Assembly: GCF_017592545.1 (NCBI RefSeq)
Contig: NZ_JAGFOA010000003.1
Location: 105,544-169,543 of the forward strand
Direction: 5' to 3'
DNA length: 64,000 nt
Source of the DNA: Microbacterium stercoris
GTDB lineage: Bacteria; Actinomycetota; Actinomycetes; Actinomycetales; Microbacteriaceae
Part shown: positions 19,639 through 27,861 of the stretch, piece after piece
How the letters are laid out: every line of letters starts with the position of its first letter
Position numbering within the stretch: the first letter of the stretch is position 1
The notes under the pieces: generated by a model
The model's database searches: none
What the model was told of the DNA's origin: nothing
Seen by the model: only the letters and a program-made list of their open reading frames with translations
Program-made: the position numbers and the translations under genes

Positions 19639-20691
19639 TTGACTCAGGCATACGCTGGCAAACGAATTCTGGTGACCGGCGGAACGGGATCCTTCGGACA
19701 CACAGTCGCGAAGAAGCTCCTGGAGCGCGACGTGGCGGAGATCCGCATCTTCAGTCGCGACGAGGCCAAGCAGGATCTCATGCGGCACGAGATCAAGGAC
19801 TCGCGTCTGCGGTTCTACGTCGGTGACGTGCGCGACTACGACAGCGTCGATCGCGCCACTCGCGATGTCGACTTCATCTTCCACGCGGCAGCCCTCAAGC
19901 AGGTGCCCTCGTGCGAGTTCTTCCCGATGGAAGCCGTGCGCACGAACGTCAACGGCAGCGAGAACGTGGTGCGCGCCGCTGACCGTCACGGCGTGCGCTC
20001 GGTTGTGGCGCTCAGCACGGATAAGGCCGTCTACCCGGTCAACGCCATGGGCATGTCGAAGGCGCTGATGGAGAAGGTCGCGCAGTCGTACGGCCTCAAC
20101 AACCCGAACACCGACACCACCGTGTCGTGTGTGCGCTACGGCAACGTGATGTACTCGCGCGGCTCGGTGATCCCGCTGTTCGTTCGTCAGATCAAGGCGG
20201 GCAACAACATCACGGTGACGAACCCCGACATGACCCGCTTCATGATGTCGCTTGCGCACTCGGTCGATCTGGTCGAGTTCGCCTTCCAGAACGCGAACCA
20301 GGGCGATCTCTTCGTTCGCAAGGCGAAGTCGACCACCATCGGCAACCTGGCCCAGGCCGTCCTGAACCTCTTCCGCTCCGACGCGAAGGTGGAGGTGATC
20401 GGCACTCGCCACGCCGAGAAGCTCTCGGAGGCGCTCGCCACCCGCGAGGAGCTGTCGCGCGCTCGTGACATGGGCGAGTACTTCCGTGTCCAGGCCGACA
20501 ACCGCGACCTCAACTACAGCGTGTACTTCGAGGAGGGCGACACTGCCCAGAACCGCTTCGAGGACTACGACTCGCACACCGTGGAGCAGATGACCGTGCC
20601 CGAGGTGGAGGAGCTGCTGCTCACGCTCCCCGAGGTGCGCGAGGAGCTGCGCCTGGCCGGGCTGCCCGCGACCGCCTCGTCGGCGTCGTGA
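19639..20691 (+). CDS. capE: UDP-GlcNAc C4,6-dehydratase/C5-epimerase CapE
   Basis: Soluble SDR enzyme, 350 residues, first step from UDP-GlcNAc to UDP-N-acetyl-L-fucosamine. The NAD loop is GGTGSFGHTV. FHAAALKQVPSCEFFPMEA and STDKAVYPVNAMGMSKALMEK show Met in place of the SDR catalytic Tyr before the Lys, a mark of the CapE/FnlA type. The open frame runs further upstream, but homology begins at the TTG, which has AAGGTG five bases upstream; a TTG start is unusual. It is divergent from the aminotransferase operon. Its stop overlaps the capF GTG. Confidence 0.92.
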   Translation: MTQAYAGKRILVTGGTGSFGHTVAKKLLERDVAEIRIFSRDEAKQDLMRHEIKDSRLRFYVGDVRDYDSVDRATRDVDFIFHAAALKQVPSCEFFPMEAVRTNVNGSENVVRAADRHGVRSVVALSTDKAVYPVNAMGMSKALMEKVAQSYGLNNPNTDTTVSCVRYGNVMYSRGSVIPLFVRQIKAGNNITVTNPDMTRFMMSLAHSVDLVEFAFQNANQGDLFVRKAKSTTIGNLAQAVLNLFRSDAKVEVIGTRHAEKLSEALATREELSRARDMGEYFRVQADNRDLNYSVYFEEGDTAQNRFEDYDSHTVEQMTVPEVEELLLTLPEVREELRLAGLPATASSAS

Positions 20692-21782
20692 CCCGCTACG
20701 CCGTCACCGGGGCTCGTGGCTTCCTCGGGTGGCACCTGCGCGCGGCGCTGCAGGAGCAGGGCCTCGCGGCGGAGGCCGTGCCGGTTGGCGATGCGTTCGA
20801 TCTCGCGCAGGCGACGGCGGCCGTCGACGGCAGCGCCCGCGCCATCCACATCGCAGGGGTCAACCGCGCAAGCGACCACGAGGTCGAGGCCGGCAACATC
20901 GGCTTCGCCGAGCAGTTCGCCGCGGCTCTTCGCGGCGCGAAGACGCCGCCGCCGGTCGTCGTCTACGCGAACTCGACCCAGTCGACCAATGGATCCGTCT
21001 ACGGCGACGCGAAGGCCAAGGCGGCCGAGATCATCGCCTCCGCCGCAACCGAGATCGGCGCGGAGTTCGTCGATGTGCTGCTTCCGAACCTGTTCGGCGA
21101 GCATGGCCGGCCGTTCTACAACGCGGTAACCGCGACCTTCAGCCACCTGATCGCGAGCGGCGAGAGCCCCACGGTGGAGAACGACAAGGAACTCACCCTT
21201 CTGCACGCGCAGAACGCGGCCGATCTGCTGTCGGGCGTGGCACCGCTCGCGTCGATTGCCGACCTTCAGCGTCAGGAGACGGTGACCGGGCTGCTCGCTC
21301 GCCTCACCGCATACAACGAGGTCTACCGCAGCGGTGAGATCCCGGATGTGAGCGACGTCTTCGACCGCGATCTGTTCAACACCTTCCGGTCGTACACGTT
21401 CCCGGCTCAGTCGCCGATCAGCCTCACGCGTCACGCCGATGCCCGCGGATCGTTCTTCGAGATCATCCGATCGCACGGCGGCCCCGGTCAGTCATCGTTC
21501 TCGACGACCGTCCCGGGTGTGACGCGCGGTGAGCACTATCACCGTCGCAAGATCGAGCGCTTCACCGTGCTGCAGGGGCGGGCGAGGATCTCGCTGCGCC
21601 GTCTGTACTCTGATGAGGTCGTCTCGTTCGAGGTCTCGGGAGACGCTCCCGGCGCCATCGATATGCCGACGATGTGGTCGCACAACATCACCAACATCGG
21701 TGATGAGCTGCTGTACACCTCGTTCTGGACGAACGACATCTTCAACCCCGAGAACCCCGACACGATTGCCGAGGTCGTCTGA
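20688..21782 (+). CDS. capF: Bifunctional UDP-FucNAc pathway enzyme CapF
   Basis: Second enzyme of the UDP-L-FucNAc route, 364 residues. The N-terminal SDR domain (YAVTGARGFLGWHLR; NSTQSTNGSVYGDAKAKAAE with YxxxK) reduces the keto sugar. The C-terminal cupin domain from about residue 245 (GEHYHRRKIERFTVLQG with metal-binding His, then MPTMWSHNITN) epimerises C3. The GTG start overlaps capE by four bases, and wecB begins two bases after its stop, so the three enzymes are made in step. Confidence 0.93.
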   Translation: MTRYAVTGARGFLGWHLRAALQEQGLAAEAVPVGDAFDLAQATAAVDGSARAIHIAGVNRASDHEVEAGNIGFAEQFAAALRGAKTPPPVVVYANSTQSTNGSVYGDAKAKAAEIIASAATEIGAEFVDVLLPNLFGEHGRPFYNAVTATFSHLIASGESPTVENDKELTLLHAQNAADLLSGVAPLASIADLQRQETVTGLLARLTAYNEVYRSGEIPDVSDVFDRDLFNTFRSYTFPAQSPISLTRHADARGSFFEIIRSHGGPGQSSFSTTVPGVTRGEHYHRRKIERFTVLQGRARISLRRLYSDEVVSFEVSGDAPGAIDMPTMWSHNITNIGDELLYTSFWTNDIFNPENPDTIAEVV

Positions 21783-21784
21783 CC

Positions 21785-22924
21785 ATGTCCGCCAAGCTCA
21801 AGGTGATGACCGTCGTGGGCACCCGCCCCGAGATCATCCGTCTCGCCGCGACGATCAAGATGCTCGACGAGCACACCGAGCAGATCCTGGTTCACACGGG
21901 TCAGAACTACGACTACGAGCTGAACGAGGTGTTCTTCGAGGACCTCGGTCTGCGCCGTCCGGATCACTTCCTGAACGCTGACACCTCATCGCTCGGTGCC
22001 GCTCTGGGAACGATCCTCGCCAAGACCGAAGAGGTCATCGACAAAGAGAAGCCCGACGCCTTCCTTGTGCTCGGCGACACGAACAGCTGCATCTCGGCGG
22101 TCATCGCCAAGCGCAAGAAGGTTCCCGTGTTCCACATGGAGGCCGGCAACCGTTCGTTCGACGAGAACGTTCCGGAGGAGACGAATCGTCGCCTTGTAGA
22201 CCACGTCGCCGACTACAACCTCGTCTACACCGAGCACGCGCGTCGCAACCTGCTCGCCGAGGGCCTGCACCCGGCGAAGGTCATCATGACCGGGTCTCCC
22301 ATGCGCGAGGTGCTCAACCAGAACCTCGAGCAGATCGAGGCGAGCGACGCCGTCGAGCGCGCCGGGCTGACCGCGGGGGAGTACTTCCTGGTCAGCCTCC
22401 ACCGCGAGGAGAACGTCGACAACCCCGAGCGCCTGCAGTCGGCGGTCGACTCGCTCCACGCGCTCAGCACCGAGTACGGCGTGCCCGTGCTCGTCTCGAC
22501 CCACCCGCGCACGCGCAAGCGCCTCGAGGCCCTGGGGATCGAGGAGAGCGACGCCGTTCGATTCCACCCGCCGTTCGGCTTCCACGACTACATCAAGCTG
22601 CAGCAGCAGGCGAAGCTGGTGCTGTCGGACAGCGGAACGATCAGTGAGGAGTCGAGCATCCTCGGATTCCCCGCCGTGACCCTGCGCGACTTCATCGAGC
22701 GCCCCGAGGCCCAGGACTCTGGCGCGATCATCACGACGGGCATCTACCCGGACAACGTGCTGCGCGCCGTCGAGGCGCGCCTCGCTGGCCCCGCCACGGC
22801 GGGCACGCTTCCCGCGGGCTACGAGATCGAGAACACCGCTTGGCGCGCGACGTCGTTCATCCTGTCGGCGGCGCACTCGCACCGTCAGCGACTTGGGCTG
22901 CGTGTGCCGACGCAGAACGGCTGA
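21785..22924 (+). CDS. wecB: UDP-N-acetylglucosamine 2-epimerase family (CapG/WecB)
   Basis: Non-hydrolysing 2-epimerase, 379 residues. It shows VVGTRPEIIRLA, HTGQNYDYELN, LGDTNSC, FHMEAGNRSFDENVPEETNR (a hallmark including the catalytic Glu/Asp) and SDSGTISEESSILG. Placed after capE and capF it is best read as CapG, which makes UDP-L-FucNAc from the C2 epimer. Activity on UDP-GlcNAc to give UDP-ManNAc remains possible. The start is ATG two bases after the capF stop. Confidence 0.9.
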   Translation: MSAKLKVMTVVGTRPEIIRLAATIKMLDEHTEQILVHTGQNYDYELNEVFFEDLGLRRPDHFLNADTSSLGAALGTILAKTEEVIDKEKPDAFLVLGDTNSCISAVIAKRKKVPVFHMEAGNRSFDENVPEETNRRLVDHVADYNLVYTEHARRNLLAEGLHPAKVIMTGSPMREVLNQNLEQIEASDAVERAGLTAGEYFLVSLHREENVDNPERLQSAVDSLHALSTEYGVPVLVSTHPRTRKRLEALGIEESDAVRFHPPFGFHDYIKLQQQAKLVLSDSGTISEESSILGFPAVTLRDFIERPEAQDSGAIITTGIYPDNVLRAVEARLAGPATAGTLPAGYEIENTAWRATSFILSAAHSHRQRLGLRVPTQNG

Positions 22925-22936
22925 GGTGCGCGCACA

Positions 22937-24136
22937 TTGACTCCCACGTCGAAGTCGGAGGTGAAGGGCAGAGGAGGGGATAAACTCCTCGCCCTCGCTC
23001 TCGCAGTGGCCGCGTTGGGGAACCTCATCCTTCCTGAAACGGCGCAGGAAGTGGCAGGCTTCGACTACCTCTACCTCGCGCTGGGCGTCCTGGGGCTGAT
23101 GTTCCTTGCGCGTCTGCGGAACGTGTTCCAGGCGCCCAGAGCGTGGATGTGGGCGTTCGCCGTTCTCATCAGCGCTGTTCCCGGTGTGTTCGTTGGTGGA
23201 GTGACTTCGTACGGGGTCATGAAACTGACGGCCATAGCCCTCATCGCGGTTTTCGCTCTTGGCGTCTCGAGTTTCGCCAGCGTAGACAGAGGTGCCAGCT
23301 ATTTCGTCTCGATCGCATTGGCGGTCGGTATCGCTGCGTCGGTTCTGTCGTTGCTCGTGGGCGAGACGACAGTGAACTCCCGCGGCACACTCTTCGCCCT
23401 CAACCCGATCGGGGTCTCGCGCGTCACGGGCCTCGCGATCGTGATCACGGCTATCTACGCGATCTATGCGTCGAAGCGCCGCCTCATCATCGTCGGCGCC
23501 GGCCTGCTTGCCACCGTCGCGACCGCATTGACGCTCAGTCGGGGCCCGCTGCTGTCCGCCGTTGTCGGTATCGCCTTCGCACTGCTGCTCCTGTTGCGAG
23601 CCCGCAAGACGGGCACCCGCTGGATCGTGCTCATCGCGGGTGTGGTGGTCGGTCTTGTCGCTTTCGGCATCACGTCAGGTCTTTTCCCCTTTGGCGGCGA
23701 CCTCCTGCGAGGAGACTCGGGCCGTGGGAACATCTACGACTATGCGTGGCACATATTCCGCGGCGCACCTCTCGGCGTCGGCTGGGGCAATTTCTACTAC
23801 GTCGGCGACTTCCTTTACGACGGCGACGACGCACCATACGCGCACAACCTCTATCTCGAGGTAGCCACGGAGGGCGGGCTCATAGCGCTCATCGTGATGG
23901 TCGTGGTCACAGCGGCTGTCCTGGTGGCCGGTGTGCGACGCTTCGCCCGAAAGCCGGACAGGATCGCGCTCGTCGTCTTGGCGCTGTACGTCTATGCACT
24001 GGTCAACGCCCAGTTCTCCAGTGACATCGCCGGCAATCGCATGCTCTGGGTCACGATGGCCCTGACCGCGGCGCTGGCAGCAGCCCCCGAGTTCAGAGGT
24101 GCTAAGCAGGAGTCGATAGCTAGGATGTCTGCGTGA
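22937..24136 (+). CDS. O-antigen polymerase/ligase-like (Wzy) membrane protein
   Basis: Polytopic protein of 399 residues with around ten membrane helices, probably the polymerase of the locus. The only sequence mark is the outer-loop motif YAHNLYLEVATEGGLIAL, typical of WaaL/Wzy proteins, preceded by a long loop rich in Asp and Gly (RGDSGRGNIYDYAWHIF). The TTG start is supported by GAGGTG eight bases upstream. Its stop region overlaps the GTG of the acyltransferase gene. Sequence in this family is poorly conserved, so the polymerase role rests on topology and context. Confidence 0.8.
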   Translation: MTPTSKSEVKGRGGDKLLALALAVAALGNLILPETAQEVAGFDYLYLALGVLGLMFLARLRNVFQAPRAWMWAFAVLISAVPGVFVGGVTSYGVMKLTAIALIAVFALGVSSFASVDRGASYFVSIALAVGIAASVLSLLVGETTVNSRGTLFALNPIGVSRVTGLAIVITAIYAIYASKRRLIIVGAGLLATVATALTLSRGPLLSAVVGIAFALLLLLRARKTGTRWIVLIAGVVVGLVAFGITSGLFPFGGDLLRGDSGRGNIYDYAWHIFRGAPLGVGWGNFYYVGDFLYDGDDAPYAHNLYLEVATEGGLIALIVMVVVTAAVLVAGVRRFARKPDRIALVVLALYVYALVNAQFSSDIAGNRMLWVTMALTAALAAAPEFRGAKQESIARMSA

Positions 24137-25266
24137 CAGCCACCCCCGCCGCTCGAAGGAACAACTTCGACTTCCTGCGACTTCTGGCCGCCACGACGGT
24201 GCTGGTGCACCACGCCGTGATCCACCTGGACACGAACTTCCTGTGGCATAACGAGGGCAACAACTGGTGGTTCAACGGCGGCGTCCCGCTGTTCTTCATC
24301 CTGTCGGGGATGATGGTCTACCGTTCGGGCGAGAAATGCCGGGAGAACGGGCTGCCCTGGCGCAGCTTCTACGCCAATCGCGCGCTTCGCATCATGCCGG
24401 CGATCTACGTGTACATCGTGGTGATCACGATCTTCTTCGTCGCGACCGGCGCCGTGGCCCCTGCTGAGGTGGCAACGCCGACTTACGGAGCGTACGTCGC
24501 GAGCAACCTGCTTCTCGCGCCTGTCTATACGCCGCCGGCACTCTCGGACTACGGCGTCGGCGTTATCAACGGCAGCCTGCCGACGATTCCGATGGAAGTC
24601 TCCTTCTACGTCATCGTTCCTCTGCTCGTGATGCTCATCGCTCGGCTCCGCTGGACTGTGGCGCTGGCACTCGTCTTCGTGGTGGCGGCTGCCGGGATCG
24701 TGCTCTATGCGTCGGTCGGCGGCACCGAAGCCCAGCCGATGGTGTGGAAGGTCTATGGCGTGACGTTCCTGCCCTACCTCTGGTACTTCGCGCTCGGGAT
24801 GTTCTGGACGCGCGCCTGGCCGAAGGTCATTCAGTCGGGTTGGATCGCGCTGGCTGCGATCGTCCTCTATTTCGTGATCGACAAGATCCCCGTGGGCGCC
24901 GACGGGTCGGTGATCACGCGCGCGGTCGCGGCGATCCCCCTTTCCTACGCGGCCATGTGGTTCGGCTATAAGGGACCTCGATTCTTCTCGACGATCACCA
25001 GCCGTTTGGGCGACCTGAGCTTCGGCACGTATATCTGGCACATGATCGTGGTCAACGCTCTCGTCTTCTACGGGGCACGGAACTGGCCGATCGATGGCAC
25101 GCTGCTTGTGCTGGTTGTCTTCGTCATCTCGATCGCGATCGCATTCCTCTCCTGGCGATTCGTCGAGAGGCCGGCCCTCAGCCGAAAGCCGTACTCGAGT
25201 CGGTCAAAGCCGGTCGACGGCACCGCGGTCGACGCGCCCTCGACGGCAGCCGAAGCGCGCGCGTGA
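24133..25266 (+). CDS. Acyltransferase family 3 (OafA-like) membrane protein
   Basis: Protein of 377 residues with about ten helices. It has the family marks NNFDFLRLLAATTVLVHHAVI near the start (R/K-x10-H box; catalytic His in VHHA), VPLFFILSGMMVY and FYANRALRIMPAIY. It probably O-acetylates a sugar of the polysaccharide, moving the acyl group across the membrane. No SGNH domain is attached. The GTG start overlaps the polymerase gene by four bases (GTGA). The tail of about 25 residues is polar and cytoplasmic. Confidence 0.88.
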   Translation: MTATPAARRNNFDFLRLLAATTVLVHHAVIHLDTNFLWHNEGNNWWFNGGVPLFFILSGMMVYRSGEKCRENGLPWRSFYANRALRIMPAIYVYIVVITIFFVATGAVAPAEVATPTYGAYVASNLLLAPVYTPPALSDYGVGVINGSLPTIPMEVSFYVIVPLLVMLIARLRWTVALALVFVVAAAGIVLYASVGGTEAQPMVWKVYGVTFLPYLWYFALGMFWTRAWPKVIQSGWIALAAIVLYFVIDKIPVGADGSVITRAVAAIPLSYAAMWFGYKGPRFFSTITSRLGDLSFGTYIWHMIVVNALVFYGARNWPIDGTLLVLVVFVISIAIAFLSWRFVERPALSRKPYSSRSKPVDGTAVDAPSTAAEARA

Positions 25267-25339
25267 GCCGCTGAGTCGTCGCCCGTCGAGAGTCACCCGC
25301 CGTGCGCGCACGGCCGAGGAAGAAGTCAGGAAGACCGAG

Positions 25340-26539
25340 ATGCGCCCCAGTGCGATGATCGCTATAGGTCTGGTCGTCGGCCAAGGCGCCGTGTATCTCG
25401 CCACACCGCTCCTGTCGCGAATCTATAGCCCAGAGCAGATTGGGACCGCGGCCGCCGTTCTGGCCGCGGGCGGGGTCATCGGCGCAGTCGGCACGGCGCG
25501 CCTGGAACTCCTGCTCTCCAGCGCTGAGGACGAAGAGGTTCGGTGGCTCACTCGCCGGGCCTCCATGCTGATGATCGTCATGGCGACCGCGCTTTCACCA
25601 GTCGCCGGACTCATCCTCGGGTTCTCCATGCTGGACACCGTCTTCACCGCCTTGACAGCGATTGGCATCAGCTCGGTCGGATTGTCCTTGCAGATAGCTT
25701 CCCGCCTGCGAGAGCTACGTGGAATCGCGGCGGCGAAGGCCGTTCAGGGTGTCGGCCAGACTGCGGTGCAGATCGCGCTCGGCGTTCCCGCACCGTCGGT
25801 CGGTATGCAGACCGGAGCGGCGTTCGGCTTGTTGGCGGCCGGCGGTGTGCAGGCGCTCAGTGCGCGCCGGGGACTGCGCGCGCTCCCCGCTGCGAAGCTC
25901 AAACCGGGGCGGGGACGCCAGATCGTCCGAAGCGCGCTGATGCTGACGGCCGCGGCAGCGGGCAACGCGACCGTGGTGGCGGCGCTGCCCATGCTCACGC
26001 AGGGCTTCTTCGGAGCCGAGACGACTGGTCAGCTGGCTGTGGCGCAAAGACTCGCTCTGGCCCCCGCGGGGCTCGCCGTCGCCGCCGTGCTTCCTGTTGT
26101 GATCGCCCAGTTCGGTGCTGCGGCTCGTGCGGATCTGGGGGCGAGCCGGGCGGTCGTAATCCGTTGGCTGCGGCGTCTCCTGCCGCTGGGGCTGGTCGCA
26201 ACTGCCGCTCTTCTTGCGGCACCTCTTGTGCCGCTCTCCGCGCTCCTCGGGCCGGAGTGGGACGGCGTCGGCCTCTACGTGGCGGCGATGGCGCCCCAGA
26301 TCGGTGCTCAGCTCGTTGCGGGACCGCTCTCGCAGTGTCTTGTCATCCAGAGGCGCGAACGGACGCAACTCGTGTGGGACATGGTTCGCCTCGCCGCCGT
26401 CTTCGGCGTGGCTGCCCTAGTGGTGCTGGTCGGCGGTGACGCCGTCGCCATGGTGTCGGCGGTGTCGATCGTGCTGGTCCTCGGGTACGCGGTGCACGTC
26501 TGGCTCGTGATCGGCACGCCCCGCTCCCACAGCGTCTGA
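25340..26539 (+). CDS. Wzx-like polysaccharide flippase
   Basis: MOP-superfamily transporter of 399 residues with about 12 hydrophobic segments, starting MRPSAMIAIGLVVGQGAVYLATPLLSR. It has the LLSRIYSPEQIG stretch after helix 1 that is usual in Wzx/RfbX proteins. It should flip the undecaprenyl-linked repeat unit. ATG with AGGAAG six bases upstream is the best start; the frame is open further upstream inside the acyltransferase gene but reads as Arg/Ser-rich nonsense. It is the last gene of the capE plus-strand operon, convergent with the next glycosyltransferase only four bases away. Confidence 0.85.
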   Translation: MRPSAMIAIGLVVGQGAVYLATPLLSRIYSPEQIGTAAAVLAAGGVIGAVGTARLELLLSSAEDEEVRWLTRRASMLMIVMATALSPVAGLILGFSMLDTVFTALTAIGISSVGLSLQIASRLRELRGIAAAKAVQGVGQTAVQIALGVPAPSVGMQTGAAFGLLAAGGVQALSARRGLRALPAAKLKPGRGRQIVRSALMLTAAAAGNATVVAALPMLTQGFFGAETTGQLAVAQRLALAPAGLAVAAVLPVVIAQFGAAARADLGASRAVVIRWLRRLLPLGLVATAALLAAPLVPLSALLGPEWDGVGLYVAAMAPQIGAQLVAGPLSQCLVIQRRERTQLVWDMVRLAAVFGVAALVVLVGGDAVAMVSAVSIVLVLGYAVHVWLVIGTPRSHSV

Positions 26540-26543
26540 CCCC

Positions 26544-27770
26544 TTACGGCGCAGGACGGAAGCGAAGGTCCGCGTCCAAAGCGGCGTAGAGCGAGGTCAG
26601 GCCGGGAGCGCACGTGCCCTCCCATGTGGTCGAGCTGCGCGCTTCGGACGCGTGAACCGCGGTGTCCGATTCGATCGTCTCACTGGCGGCAACCCCGAGC
26701 ATCGCGTCGAGAGCGGCATCCAGATTCTCGGGATCGAGCTCGATTGTGACGGAGTGATCCCGAGCGAAGCGGAGGCTCGCGCCCGGCGTGGTCACAATGA
26801 CGAGACCCATCGCGGCGTACTCATACACCTTGCTCGGTACGGCGAGATCGACTTGTGGGTAGGTCGGCAACAGTAGCGACAACCCGAACGCGTAGTCCTG
26901 AAGCAGAGGGGCGACATCGTGGGCCGGCACGGGCGCGAGGAGCGTGAGATTCGTCGGGTTCCCGTGCGCGGACAGGACCTCGTCGAACTCGGCGGCGGTG
27001 ACTTCATCAGGAAACCTGGCCGTACCCGAGAAGCTGAAGTCGAGCCCGCGTTCCTGGGACCGCGCGGCGAGCTTCACGAGCAGCGACGCTCCATACAGAT
27101 GGGTCAGGGAGCCCGTGTGGATGACCCGGTTCGCACGCTCGCCGAAAGGCTTGATGTCGATGGCGAACTGCGCGCTCGAGGGGTAGTTCGGAGAGACCGT
27201 GTAGGGCGCACCATAGCGAGCGTATGCAGGACTCATCTCCGCGGCCACGAGGTTCGCTCCGCCGATCTTCGCGGTCGTCCGGGCCTGATACGAGTCGAGA
27301 AGCCGGGCGACTGCCCTGCGGACCGGCCCGGGCAGCGGCAGCTTTCCCGCGTAATACTCGCCGTAGTATTCGTGCACGTCGTAGACGACAGGGCGGTGGC
27401 TCTTTCGATTCCACTTCCGCGCCTCGCCGAGCATGTAGAAGTCATGGATGTGCCACTTGTCGGCCATGAAAGATCGACCCGCACGGCCAACCGTGCTGAC
27501 AGCTTGCAGTCGTTGCCTTGTGTGTGCCGGCGGCGGGAGCAGTCGCTCTTGGATGGCCGGATGCGTGCTGGGGGTGCCGGTGCCGAGCCAGACGAATGCG
27601 ACGCGGTGACCCGCGTCGAGAGCGACTTGGGCGCACCGAATGATTCGGCGATCCCCGCGAGGATGCACCGTCGGGATACACACGAGCGGCGATTCCGAGG
27701 TGACGTGAGCAGGGACGGTGAGAGTCCACGCATCGGTCTTCACGACCTGGCCGGTGGCATCGGCATTCAT
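26544..27770 (-). CDS. GT-B glycosyltransferase (family 4-like)
   Basis: Protein of 408 residues. The N-terminal half has HPRGDRRIIRCAQVALDAGH, IHDFYMLGEA and VVYDVHEYYGEYY, a form seen in GT4-like enzymes. The donor half has RVIHTGSLTHLYGASLLVKL and VPSKVYEYAAMGLVIVTT with a Glu that binds the nucleotide-sugar ribose. It has no membrane helix. The donor and acceptor are unknown; it is one of the few soluble transferases in the locus and probably builds the repeat unit. It is on the minus strand downstream of the DUF4012 gene with a 91-base gap. Confidence 0.83.
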   Translation of the reverse strand: MNADATGQVVKTDAWTLTVPAHVTSESPLVCIPTVHPRGDRRIIRCAQVALDAGHRVAFVWLGTGTPSTHPAIQERLLPPPAHTRQRLQAVSTVGRAGRSFMADKWHIHDFYMLGEARKWNRKSHRPVVYDVHEYYGEYYAGKLPLPGPVRRAVARLLDSYQARTTAKIGGANLVAAEMSPAYARYGAPYTVSPNYPSSAQFAIDIKPFGERANRVIHTGSLTHLYGASLLVKLAARSQERGLDFSFSGTARFPDEVTAAEFDEVLSAHGNPTNLTLLAPVPAHDVAPLLQDYAFGLSLLLPTYPQVDLAVPSKVYEYAAMGLVIVTTPGASLRFARDHSVTIELDPENLDAALDAMLGVAASETIESDTAVHASEARSSTTWEGTCAPGLTSLYAALDADLRFRPAP

Positions 27771-27861
27771 CTCGCTGGTTCCTGACGTCGTGGGGCGCGG
27801 TGCGCAGGCACAGAGGTCTCAGGCTATCAACCCGGGTAAGGCCGACCTGGCGCGGGCGAGC

